A DNA stretch of 64,000 bases from Endocalyx cinctus (lineage: Eukaryota > Ascomycota > Sordariomycetes > Amphisphaeriales > Apiosporaceae): contig BCKC01000004.1 of the NCBI GenBank assembly GCA_001600455.1, forward strand, positions 3,646,915 through 3,710,914, in the 5' to 3' direction. Positions 11,760-22,403 of this stretch are shown here, one piece after another. A program made the position numbers and the translations under genes. The notes under the pieces are model-generated. The model was not told where the DNA came from, searched no databases, and saw only the letters and a program-made list of their open reading frames with translations. Each line of letters begins with the position of its first letter. Position 1 is the first letter of the stretch.

Positions 11760-12352
11760 TACGACAGGCAATTGAGATATTTATAAATAAAAACTCCTGT
11801 GCAGCTTCCCTTCGCGATGTTTTACGTGTGGTCTTCACAGATGCAGGTACTGGTGAAGAAAAAAAAAAGTATAGCTTGGCTGAAGGAGTCTGCAAGAGGA
11901 AGAAAAAAAAATTATTAGTCCAAGTAGAGATCCACCTCTCAATTCATTATCGGTCTAAGAAAATTTGGGGGTACAGCTTATCAGTTTACCCGAAGTAATG
12001 CCATGCGATATACCTCTCAGTCCTCCGTAACGGACTATTTACTTAGGTAATGCGCTAATAAAGATAGTAAAATTTCATGTACAAGTACTCCGTAAGATGG
12101 ATCATTGTTTTTTTCTAATTATTAAACTAAACCATTCTATGAACTAAACGAATTATTCATTTGTTGATCAAATCTCCGAAAGCATAGCGAATCGCTACCA
12201 TCGAAGCTTTCGTCACTCTGCTGCTTTAATCTCCTTCTCTGGTACTTTGATCGTGGGTTGCGATTAAGGTACATAAACTCCATCAAATAAAAAAATACCA
12301 TAAGAACTAGCCTTTTCATATTTATTTATAATTTTCCTTATTTTATATCAAA
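11760..12352. promoter_or_regulatory. Divergent promoter region of NOP58 and VMA6
   Basis: 593 bp lie between the two start codons of oppositely transcribed housekeeping genes. The region is AT-rich with A runs near 11861-11870 and 11903-11910 and a TACTCCGTA motif at 12086-12094. No open frame with protein-like content. Confidence 0.55.
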
Positions 12353-13659
12353 ATGGAGGGTTTATTCTTCAACGTGAACAATGGGTACGTAGTCTTTTGT
12401 TTTTCTCTCCTAAATGAAGCTTTCTCACATGATATTAATTGTATAAATAGCTACATCGAGGGTATCGTTCGCGGTTATCGAAATGGCCTTCTCACCGGTT
12501 CCAACTATTCCAACTTGACCCAGTGTGAAACTATCGATGGTACGACATATACTTTAGCATAACATAATCATGACCAACTAAACTCACTGACTTTTTCTTT
12601 TTTCTAGACCTCAAGCTTCAACTAGGTCCTGCCTACGGCGACTTCCTCGCTAGCCTACCCCCGAACCCTTCCACATCCAGCCTCGCCACCAAAACCACCG
12701 ACAAGCTCGTTTCCGAGTTTCGATATGTCCGCGCCAACGCCACCGGCTCGCTGGCCCAGTTCCTCGATTACGTGACCTACGGTTACATGATCGACAACGT
12801 CGCCCTTCTCATCACCGGTACCCTGCACGAGAGGGACACGCGCGAGCTCCTGGAGAGATGCCACCCTCTCGGCTGGTTCGAGACGATGCCCGTCCTCTGC
12901 GTGGCGACCAACATCGAGGAGCTGTACAACAGCGTGCTGATAGAAACGCCGCTCGCCCCGTACTTCAAGGGAAGCCTGAGCCACCAGGACTTGGACGACC
13001 TGAACATCGAGATCGTGAGGAATACCCTGTACAAGAATTACTTGGAAGACTTCTACAACTTCGTCAACAACCACCTCGAAATGGCCGGCACGCCCACCGC
13101 CGAGGTCATGAGCGAGATCCTCGAGTTCGAGGCCGACCGCAGAGCCATCAACATCACCCTCAACTCCTTCGGTACCGAGTTGAGCAAGTCCGACCGTAAG
13201 AAGCTGTACCCCAGCTTCGGCAAGCTCTACCCCGAAGGCACCTTGATGCTGTCGAGGGCGGATGATTTCGAGGGCGTGAGGTTAGCTGTTGACGGTGTGT
13301 CCGACTACAAGAGCTTCTTCGATGCTGCTGGTCTAGGCGGTGGACCCTCGGGACCTGGCAATATGGCTGGCGGATCCGGCGGCAACGAGAGAAGTCTTGA
13401 GGATATGTTTTACCAGAAGGAGATGGAGATCTCCAAGAATGCGTTTACACGACAGTTTACTTATGCTATCGTTTACGCGTGGGTTAAGCTCCGAGAGCAG
13501 GTAAGTCGAGTCATTACCAGCGAATTATTAAACCCCCTTTTAAGATTTAACTATTTAACTAACTTATGGTTGCAGGAAATTCGCAACATCACGTGGATTG
13601 CCGAATGCATAGCACAGAACCAGAAGGAGAGGATCGGAAACTATATCAGTGTTTTTTAA
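12353..13659 (+). CDS. VMA6: V-type ATPase subunit d (Vma6)
   Basis: Exons 12353-12384, 12451-12539, 12608-13500 and 13576-13659 give 365 residues, the usual size. The sequence begins MEGLFFNVNNGYIEGIVRGY and contains LTQCETIDDLKLQLGPAYGDF, then FLDYVTYGYMIDNVALLITG and RCHPLGWFETMP, and ends ECIAQNQKERIGNYISVF, which are the diagnostic blocks of subunit d (AC39). The subunit joins the central stalk of V1 to the proteolipid ring of Vo in vacuolar and endosomal membranes and is required for proton pumping. A Gly/Ser-rich loop near residues 265-285 is an insertion often seen in filamentous fungi. The 32-nt first exon is short but joins in frame. Confidence 0.96.
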
Positions 13660-14003
13660 GTTAATGTCCCATACAGTCTTTTCCTTTTTGTCTCGTCGCG
13701 TTTGCTTTTTGTTTTGTTCTTTTTGCTCTTGATAAATTGTAGATTTAATGTACGCGGATGGATATCAATGGAAAGTGTTCAAGGAATCATGATCGTCTAA
13801 TCGACCAACGGCGGCGCTCGGCAAAGCGTTGATAGAAACCCACAACAGGCACTGAAGATAAGAAACAACAATTAGGGCGCTGGGTCCTATACCTGGTGTT
13901 GTATATTACATAGCAGATGGTATTACAGGTATATATGTACTTTCTTCATCCACGAATCGGCTATGATACATATTTCAAAAATAGTGATACAACATTTCTT
14001 TAT
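13660..14003. other. Convergent 3' intergenic region, VMA6 and uS15m
   Basis: 344 bp of T-rich then mixed sequence holding the 3' ends of both genes. Nothing else seen. Confidence 0.6.
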
Positions 14004-15067
14004 TTATGGCGTGATTTGGCCCTTCCACGCGGCCTCGGTCAAGCCGAGAGTGGCAATCATATGATGCCAACGATCACTACCTCGCTCCTTACGTTCCATA
14101 TACCTTAATAACTTTTGGCGCTTGTGCAGCATCAACCTCAAACCTCTTTTCCCAAACTTGTCCTTGTATCCCCTTCCCGTCTCCAGCTGGTTAGCGAGAG
14201 CCCTGATCTTGGCCGTCAAGATGGCGATCTGGACCTCGCTGCTACCCGTATCGGGGCCTCCTCGCACCGGCGTATCCACGCGTTCCTGGCCCCTCGAGAG
14301 GGCCTTGGGCCGCAAGAAGAGATCCGTCTGATGGCGGCCGAAGGTCTCGAGGATGCGGCGGATGTTGGCGTGCAGCCTCATCTTGGAGGAGGCCTTATCC
14401 ATCTCGGTGATGCGGTTGAGGACCTCGACCGCCTTGGCGTGCCTCTCCTCGTGCCTCTCGAGGTCCTGCTCGAACTTCAGCTGCGCCTCCTCCGTCGCGA
14501 GGCCGAGCTCGGGCTCGAGCGGCTTGGTCAGGAAGTAAGCGTTGGCCACGGCCGCGTCGAGCTCCTTCCGGTCGATCAGGTGGTTGAGGATATGCGGCGA
14601 CGTCGGGAGCTCGTGCGGCTCCTCGACCGGGTTCCCGTCGTTGTCGATCGCCGGTACGGATAGCGGCGCCTGCCCGGCCGAGTCGAACGACTCCACGAAC
14701 GGCGTCGTGATCCCCCGGATCGGGTCCCCGCGCTGAAACTCCCGCTCGGCTTCGAGCTCCTGCCGCCGCTTCACGTGCGCCGCCTTACGCTGCTGCATCT
14801 GCGCCCATCGGTACGGCTCCTGCTTCGAGATTCGCTTCTTTTCTTGCTTCGATAGATTGGCCACTTGCGTCAGGGGGAGGAGGGGTTGGGTCGGAGGTTT
14901 AACGGCAGGTCGAAGACATACTATATTTGTTCATCCGATTGGTTAGTCCTGAAAAAACACATGATCCTAAACGTGGAAGAGCAAAATAAGAGAAAATAAA
15001 TAAATAAATATTACTACTTACATGAAAATGAACCTAGACCTTGAATACTTGGTATTCGAGGTGGCAT
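14004..15067 (-). CDS. MRPS28: Mitochondrial ribosomal protein uS15m (37S S28)
   Basis: Exon 1 is 15067-15022 (MPPRIPSIQGLGSFS) and exon 2 is 14920-14004; the 101-nt intron has a GTAAGT donor, and the joined protein has 320 residues. The C-terminal about 90 residues are a bacterial-type S15 domain with TGSSEVQIAILTAKIRAL, then KDKFGKRGLRLMLHKRQKLLRYM. The long N-terminal extension, rich in Lys/Arg/Glu and lacking a bacterial counterpart, is typical of fungal Mrps28. The basic, hydroxylated first exon is a plausible mitochondrial targeting signal. uS15 binds the central domain of the small-subunit rRNA early in assembly. A Met at 14864 would also open the second exon but would drop the targeting region. 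Confidence 0.9.
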
Positions 15068-15632
15068 GGTGATATATATAATTCAATTGTATTTTCAAAT
15101 GTCACCCGTGGACCTCTACGAAAGGAGATCCTAGGTTTTGCTTGAACTTTTTTTTTTCTACTCAGACTTCGATTGATGCATTAGCAGAATTCGAGACAGC
15201 CAATTGTTAGGTAAGTCACCGTATTGCATGGCTGCATGGACCACTGAAAGTAATAGGCTTTTCTACCACTAACCTATCTTGGTTAGAAGCATTGAAAACA
15301 AATCCTTTGCTATCTGGAAAAACTTCGGGCTCAAGGCTTGCTTCGATGATTAATCATCTCTATCCATGACCTGAAAAACCCCCCACCAAATTTACTTATC
15401 GATAAGTAAGCTTGGTTTTTCGTTGACCTTAGCGGACCTAGCCCTTGTCCCACAAATTTGGTTGTGTGTGTGTGAATGGTGAATTTATCAAATTGTCGCG
15501 AACTTTTTTTTTTAACTTCTTTATTCCTTTCTCATATCACCAATATCAGACGTTCGCGCAACGCAGCAATCCCTTTTTTTCCTCCCTTAAATAAATTATT
15601 TTCGACTCTTGCGAGTTGCTAATTCAAACAAA
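15068..15632. promoter_or_regulatory. Divergent promoter of uS15m and RPS0
   Basis: 565 bp separate the start codons of a mitochondrial and a cytosolic ribosomal protein gene. It includes several T homopolymers (15149-15157, 15505-15513), a (TG)n run near 15463-15473, and the pyrimidine tract 15570-15589 close to RPS0. No coding signal. Confidence 0.6.
15570..15589 (+). promoter_or_regulatory. Pyrimidine tract before RPS0
   Basis: A run of C and T about 45 bases upstream of the RPS0 ATG. Such tracts commonly sit at the transcription start of highly expressed fungal genes, including ribosomal protein genes. This is inferred from position. Confidence 0.5.
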
Positions 15633-16059
15633 ATGGCGCCCGCAAACCTTCCTGCCTGCATGCACGCTACGTCCCAGGACATTGAGATGCTCCTGGCCGC
15701 GCAATGCCATCTCGGATCTAAGAACCTTCAGGTACATATGGAGCCTTACCTCTGGAAGACCCGAGCCGACGGTGTCAACGTCCTCAACATTGGCAAGACC
15801 TGGTAATTCTCTCACTCTTCCTCAATCGAGGTTTTATTATCATTTTTTTTAAAAAAAGAAAAAACAAAAAGTTCTGACACGTAAAAATTATTCTAGGGAG
15901 AAGATCGTCCTTGCTGCCCGTATCATCGCCGCTGTAGACAACCCCGCCGACATTTGTGTCATCTCTGCCCGTCCCTACGGTCAGCGTGCCGTCCTCAAGT
16001 TCGCCGCTCACACCGGTGCCGTCGCCATTGCCGGTCGTTTCACCCCCGGTTCCTTCACC

Positions 16060-16091
<32 letters not shown>

Positions 16092-16669
16092 CCTCATCAT
16101 CGTCACCGACCCCCGCACCGACGCCCAGGCCATCAAGGAGGCTTCCTACGTCAACATCCCCGTCATTGCCCTCTGCGATACTGACTCCCCCACCGAGTAC
16201 GTCGATGTAGCCATCCCCAGCAACAACAAGGGTCGTCACGCTATCGGCTGCGTCTGGTGGATGTTAGCCCGTGAGGTCCTCCGTATCCGTGGCACCATTG
16301 CCAGCCGTGACACCCCCTGGGATGTCATGGTCGATCTTTACTTCTGTATGTTGAACCTATTATCTACATAAATTTAATGCGGCTATACTAACGTGAAATT
16401 CTACTACAGACCGTGACCCTGAAGCCGAGGCTGAGGCCGAGGAGAAGGTTGAGGAGGAGAAGGCTGCTGGTGCTGACGAGGTCGGCCCCGCCGCTATCGA
16501 GACCGGTGCCTTCGGCGCTGCTGGTGCTGGTGACTGGGAGGCCGCTCCTGCCGCTTTCACCGCCGGCCAATCTGGCAACTGGGATGGCCAGGCTGACGAG
16601 TGGGCCGGAGCTACCGGTGCCCCGGCCGGCGAGTGGGGTGCTACGGATGCTAAGGAAGGCCAATGGTAG
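15633..16669 (+). CDS. RPS0: Small ribosomal subunit protein uS2 (RPS0/RPSA)
   Basis: Exons 15633-15802, 15897-16345 and 16410-16669 give 292 residues to the [11 protein letters not shown], then [56 protein letters not shown] and [15 protein letters not shown] are near-invariant uS2 blocks of fungal RPS0. The protein sits at the head of the 40S subunit and is needed for late 20S pre-rRNA processing. The C-terminal third is acidic and Ala/Gly-rich with Trp every 8-12 residues (DWEA, NWDG, EWAG, EWGA, QW), as in the RPSA tail. Translation upstream of this ATG is possible in frame by three codons earlier (an ATG at 15609), but MAPANLP is the family start. The frame continues past the stop; see the next entry. 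An AATAAA follows at 16869. Confidence 0.96.
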
Positions 16670-16807
16670 ATCCAGTCTTCCAATGCCCAAGAGCAGCAGT
16701 TTGATGGTCAGGAGGCAGAATCTCAGCAAGATGATACGACGGCTTCTCAGCAATTCGGCGGAGATTCTACCTGGGAATCTGCCGTAGGCGCTGGTGTCAG
16801 CTGGTAA
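16670..16807 (+). other. In-frame open extension after the RPS0 stop codon
   Basis: After the TAG at 16667-16669 the same frame stays open for 45 codons and ends at TAA 16805-16807. The residues are rich in Gln, Ser, Asp, Glu, Ala and Gly, with a C-terminal part reading FGGDSTWESAVGAGVSW. Acidic Trp-terminated segments like this are what the body of the RPS0 tail looks like upstream of the stop. I could not find a GT-AG intron of credible length that would remove the TAG and keep frame. The segment lies before the likely polyadenylation signal, so it should be in the mRNA. Confidence 0.55.
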
Positions 16808-17629
16808 GAAGGAAGCAAAAAATCATTCAAAAGACGAGATTTGGGATGCCTCATGATTGCACCTCAAAAATAAAGCTAAAGCGAGAAAAAAAAAAAAAAG
16901 AAAAAAAGTGCTCCTAACATGGCAGAGGGAATAGGTTAAACTTGACCGTACTAATGAGGGAAAGATATCCGAATTATTTGATCAGTCTGTGTATCTCACT
17001 TTTTTCTTTCGTCATGGACTTTTTATCTAAGGAGGGGGAATGCCCTGTGCAGTCAAAAGGGATGGACTTAATCGTTATCCCGCCTATTTTCCTTTGTAAC
17101 TGAAAAGCAAATAAGAAATTGCATTTAAACGCATAACAAACGCCTGGGAATAATTATGTATGATGGTCTCGATGTCAAGTGATACGTATAACTTATTGCG
17201 CGATTTCAGAGGTAAGAGAGACCGCGTGGCAAAAGAGTAACTTAACATTAAAGAAAACGCAGTATCTTACTTAGTAGGGGATTTCACTGGGAGAATTTGA
17301 GAAAGGCTTCTCATGGTGATGTGATACACGATAAGACTGAGATATGTGTATGGCTTACGTGCTCCAACGATGGAATTATAATAAGGTGAAGTCATAACTT
17401 AGTGCAAAGTGTATTGGCTTATTGGCGTTGCTTTGCATTTACCTACTGGTCCGGTATATGTATATGCTACACAATCCACGTGTTTTCTCAAATTTCTAGT
17501 TAGCATGTTGAGAAGATCAATGATAAGCCTTAATTTGAGTATTGTTTCATTTTATTTGTCGAGGCCTAATCAGACAAATAGATACAACTATACCCAAGCC
17601 TATTAATGCCAATAAATATGCAATCTCCT
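16808..17629. other. Intergenic region between RPS0 and the P450
   Basis: Convergent 3' region. It contains the AATAAA at 16869-16874, an A-rich stretch at 16885-16907 and AT-rich sequence without a credible gene. Confidence 0.6.
16869..16874 (+). terminator. Likely polyadenylation signal of RPS0
   Basis: AATAAA lies about 200 bases after the TAG and about 60 bases after the second in-frame stop, followed by an A-rich stretch. Fungal polyadenylation signals are loose, so this is tentative. Confidence 0.4.
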
Positions 17630-19438
17630 TTATGTACTTCCATCACTCCTCAACTTATACCGTAAATATATAGGTTTCACCGGCTTCTTTGCCGAGTGAA
17701 GGTTCCTATCCGCACGAGGAGGCATCTTTTCTACCGGGTTTCCCTTGGAATCCGACAGCTCGAAGTCGAACATGGCGATGAAATAGGCTACAATCAGAGC
17801 CATTTCGAGTTTGGCGAATTTCATACCCACTATAAGTCATGTCCAAAAGTTAGTTCAAATATACGTGACTTCTTGAAAGAAGGATAATACGAAAGGGATA
17901 AAGAAGGAAAAAAAGGGGATTTTTTTTTTTTTTCGTACAGCACGGATGTCTACCGGACCCCCAACCAATATACCCATGAGGCGCCTTCTTATCCTCGGCG
18001 CGGCCCTCCTCGTACCGACCGGGATCGAACGCGGCCGGATCGCTATACCACCTCTCGTTATAGAGGACGTCGTCCACCAAGTAAGCGGCGAAAGCGCCGT
18101 CGGGGATAACCTCGCCGGTATCGCCGATAGGGACGTCTTTTCCGGAGTCGTTCTTCCGAAACGCCGTCCCGGGCAGGCATAACCGGATCGTTTCCCTTAG
18201 ACATAAATCCACCGTCGGGAACTCGGATTCCCACGCCGTCATGGGCAGGCTCGAGAGCGCCTCGATCGCGGGCTGGGACGCCGAGGTGCGGTGCCGGGAT
18301 ATCACGCCGTCTACTTCGGCGCGCACCCGGGAAAGCCACGCGGGGGACTGCGCTAGCAGGATCATCAGCCACGCGGCGTTTATGCCGCTGTTGAGCTGGC
18401 CGGCGAAGAGGGCGCCGATTTGGAACTATGCAAGGAGAAAAAAAAAGAAAAGGAAAAGGGTTAGTATATTGTAGTTGATTGGCCGAGATTTTTGTTTCTC
18501 CTTTCTTGTCATCCCAACTCTCTAGCGTTAAAGTATAAAAATGAAACGGCTTTCTAGATGCATACGGTAGTATGACAGAGCGCGTCCACCCCCTTTACCC
18601 ATAACCTTAAAAAAGGGTACAAGCTTAGGTAAGGTCACGTTGGAAGAGAGGGAAATAGATGAATAAGAAAAGTAACTTACGGCAGTTATTTCCGCGGTGC
18701 CAAGTCCCTGGTCAACGACTATACCGATTTTGATACGAAGAATCAGCGACTTAAAGCTTGTTACACAATAAATTGAGGGGGGAAGGGGGTACGAGAATGT
18801 ATGTAGTTAAGCAAGTCATGTGCCAAGGCATGTACATGGATGAAACCTGGAACCAACCAACATAAACTTCAGAAACTTAAAAAAAAAAAAAAAAAAAAAC
18901 TTACGAAACTGCAAAGCATCATCCCCCCTCCGACCCGTCTTCCGCCTCTTATCGGCGATCGACCGAAACACCATCGCCAGCCTCGCGCCGTTATACATGC
19001 GCATGAGGTGGTTGAAAGTCGGAAGCCAGGGGAAGACGACCTTGATGGTCGAGCTGCAGCTCTCGAACCACTCGAAGACGTCGAGCGTCTCGCGCAGGAG
19101 CTTCGGGTCGTCGGCGATCTCGTCGGCGCCCAGCTGGCGCATCGTCAGCTGGTAGACGATCTCGTAGAGCGACTCGAACGGGTCCGTGACTTTCCAGTCG
19201 CCTTCCCCTTTCGAGACCGGGACCGAGACCGAAGGCGCGTCGGCGAGCTTCGCGCACGCCTCGCGCGTGTCCGTCGACAAGGCGCCGATCTTGCGCCCGA
19301 GGCTCTCGCGCTTGACGAGCGCGATGAGGCACCGGTTGAAAAATTCGGCGAATTTTTCCGAATCCGCCGACGTCGTCGGTTGGCCCGTAAGCAGCTCGGC
19401 GAATCTTTATTTTGTTTTCGTGTTAATACCCCATACAC

Positions 19439-19476
<38 letters not shown>

Positions 19477-19930
19477 GGTCTTAAGGTTGAGATTAGGGGC
19501 GAAAAAGAAAAAGGGGGAGGCGAGTTTTCCAAAAAAAAAAAGAATTCCCAACCTACCCAGCGGCGAAGTTCAAATCCCTACTCTCGAAGAAGACCTTCCG
19601 CCCGGCGGGGCCGCTCAGGCCGACGACCTGCTTCTTTCCGATGTAGAAGCTGAAGTTTCCGGTCAGCGAGTGCCGGAGGGCCTGGCCGTACCAGTCGGCG
19701 CGGTCCTCGTAGAAGCGCAGGGCGCCGAGGACGGGCCAATCCCCTCCCCGGAACCACTTGGGCGCGTTTCCGGGCAGGTCGGGCCGTCGGAAGACGTGCA
19801 CGAGCGCCGTGACGAGTCCCGTCGCTAGGAGGACCCAGATCGAGGTCGGCCAGGTTTGGGGGTTGAGGAGGAGGTGGATCATCGTCGCGGTTGCGCTTGT
19901 TGTCGTCGTTGTGGATGATGATGACGACAT
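17630..19930 (-). CDS. Cytochrome P450 monooxygenase
   Basis: Exons 19930-19557, 19404-18905, 18718-18681, 18425-17939 and 17829-17630 give about 532 residues. The N-terminus has a Ser/Thr-rich leader and then a membrane anchor (IWVLLATGLVTALVHVF). The oxygen-binding helix lies in GALFAGQLNSG, the ExxR motif in LRETIRL, the PERF-like motif in FDPGRY, and the heme loop in GWGSGRHPCLGMKFAKLE with cysteine near residue 466, split by an intron after CC. The protein would be an ER-bound heme-thiolate monooxygenase using a P450 reductase. The heme-loop form resembles the CYP51/CYP7 clan, but family and substrate are not clear. No other secondary-metabolism gene lies beside it. Three introns hold long A/T homopolymers, and a 38-nt exon (LVDQGLGTAEITA) is needed to bridge frames. 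Confidence 0.9.
19439..19475. repeat. T25-A12 homopolymer junction inside a P450 intron
   Basis: A run of 25 T is followed directly by 12 A within the first intron of the P450 gene. The junction is a perfect inverted repeat of 12 bp that could fold back. Its exact length is a likely sequencing or replication slippage point. Confidence 0.9.
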
Positions 19931-22315
19931 GGGGGGATTTGAGATAGGGATGAGGTATAAAAAAACAAAGATTCCCTTCCCTTGTATAAGGGACAAGGGG
20001 AGAGAGAAAAAAAAAAAAAGGTTTGATGATCACTTGATCCCTTGCCGTTTCCCTTCCGTATATTTTTTTTGACCGGGGGTGTATTAATTTATCCCGACAG
20101 AGAAGCAATTAACGAAATATCGGGGAGCGAAACGACCAAAAACGAAAAAAAACCAATGAAGGGTATATTATGCAAGCTGTTGTGTCATGGTACGTTGACA
20201 ACGGCGATCCTCCAAAAAATAAGGGCTCGGAGGGTTGCGTTTACCCTTCCTCTTTATAAAAGGGAAAACGAAGAGGGGTTTTTGTTTTAATCACTGGAGG
20301 ATGGTTAGGGACAAAGAAAAAAAAAAGGACAGCGTCTACTGCGTCATTGCGATCCCTAGTAATACCCAACTAGAGGTTGTACAGTATCCGGGGATTGTCA
20401 GATCCGAGATTGAATGAATTGGCCTTTCAGCTTGCCCCCCTTCTTTTAGGAAGTTCCTTAAGCCGATCTTCTTCTTTTTTTTAACTAATCAGTTTTAATA
20501 TAATCGAATTTTCACTTTTCCTTCACTTTTGTTTCTTTTTTTTCTTTTTTTGTCTTTCCTCCCCACTTGGTATAGATTTGGAGGGGGAGGGAGAAAAGGC
20601 GAGTAATGTTGTCATGTCACTATATGTACATATGTAGGTATATAGTCAGGAGTTCGCGAGCTTATCCCTACTCAAGCAAAGTGCATATCATCAAATTAAC
20701 AACATCACCCCAAATACATGGGAAAATTTCGTAAAATCGGGTTGCTATTGATTACATTTACCGTAGTAGGTATATGCTCTGCAAAAAGTTCCCAGACAAA
20801 AGTAGGGGTTGTAGCACAGATATATTATGGATTCTATTATTTCAGATAAGTTAAGTGGGTGGGTTAGGAATAGTCTATCCGCCTATTTGCCGCTTTTTTT
20901 TTTTTTTTTTCCCTCTGGGTTGATCATGAGCAGTACATATTTCTATAGCTGTTTACTACATTCAATATATTCATCTTCGCAAGTTTAAGGACTAAAAAAG
21001 CAGTGTGGTTTAGGTATGTAAATCTTAACACTATACTCATTTCATCGCGATGCAGAATGAAGTGACAAATCATATGTGACTTAAGAGTCATTTATTGCAG
21101 GCATATACGCTGCTCACATAAGTTGTAGTGTAGAAAAATACCACTACGTTACGTTATCCATCTCATTATCTCAATACGGCAAAACAAAAAAGAAACGCAT
21201 GTTTATTCCATACGAAATCCATCTCGTGTAATTCGATACTATCCACGGAGCACCGTGCAGCCGTGTTAACAATGCCTAGAAACTAAACCAAAATATACAC
21301 ACTTTCTGACACTTACTTCAAGGGTTTATATCGTTAGCGAAATACTTTGTTCCACCTAATTGTTTTAACCTTTTGGTGATCGGCAAAGTACGTAATTATT
21401 TGTATAAGAAACCCCTGAACTTTGACCATACTAGTATAGTACCACCCTGTCGGTATTGTCAATCGTCCTGTCACTTATACTTACTTATACTTAGTATTAA
21501 TTATACTACTGTGTACATTATTCCACATCTTCATCTACACCGTCAAATTATCATGAACAAGAATTGGGTGTAAAGTAATAGTAATATAGAGTAGCACTAT
21601 GTACTGAGCTATCTTCATTGATATGTACCTATGGAACATATTATGCTAACGTGGATAATAAGTGGTATCTTGTTGGGGGGTCGCGCCTCGGAATTAAGCC
21701 GATTAAAGGGGGTATCTCATCTCATCAGTCACTGGCTCAGACTGCACCAACGAGACACATCATCGATATCGGGTGCCCCGGTATAAGTTTGGTCCTTGCT
21801 TCCTCAACTCCTATGATGAAAAAAAATAGATAGGGGAAGAAAACAAGATAGAAAAAGTAAGGGAAGAAAATGTGTGAGCGAATGTTTCCATGCCAGACTC
21901 CGTGCTGAAATCTACCAATCGTTTATGAACGGGGTAAAAAAAATTACAAAGTACAAGAAATAGTAAGAAGAAAAAATAGGAAAGGGAAGATAAAGAAAGG
22001 AATAAGCTGGTCCCAGATAATGAACCACCTCAATCATAATAGCGTAAATCCTGCTACGTTTTTTTTTTTTTTTGCTCCCTTATCTCATCCATCGCCATCT
22101 CGATAAAATCTGGGCACTGCTGCAGAATCCAACAGATAGAAGGTTGGCTCAACAGTTTGGATCCGAACCAGCAGAATAAATTCGTCGTTAACGGTCAAGA
22201 TATGGCCCGCTGGCGATGGTCGATGCTAAATGGGGCATGAGATGAAAGTATGAGAAATGATAATTATCACAACTGCGTTGTTGTACATTTCGAATGTCGA
22301 GTTCCTGCGAAGGAG

Positions 22316-22346
<31 letters not shown>

Positions 22347-22403
22347 CTTTCGTTTCTTTTTTTTTTTCTTGTATTTGCCCGTATACAAATACTAATGTAC
22401 ACT
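19931..22403. other. Long AT-rich intergenic region, P450 promoter to LTE1-like 3' end
   Basis: About 2.5 kb with no credible gene. It holds several poly-T tracts (for example 20888-20910, 22060-22073), a (TA)14 microsatellite, and an isolated GC-richer patch at 21670-21800 without family resemblance in any frame. Confidence 0.6.
22319..22346. repeat. (TA)14 microsatellite
   Basis: A perfect dinucleotide TA run of 28 bases just downstream of the LTE1-like gene's stop. Confidence 0.95.

Noticed and set aside
16410..16669. A small intron removing the RPS0 TAG
   Set aside because: Every GT-AG pair that spans TAG is under about 60 nt, and none that I tried keeps the frame.
21618..21833. 71-codon frame in a GC-richer patch
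   Set aside because: No domain, no upstream signals, and the opposite strand is similar in composition.
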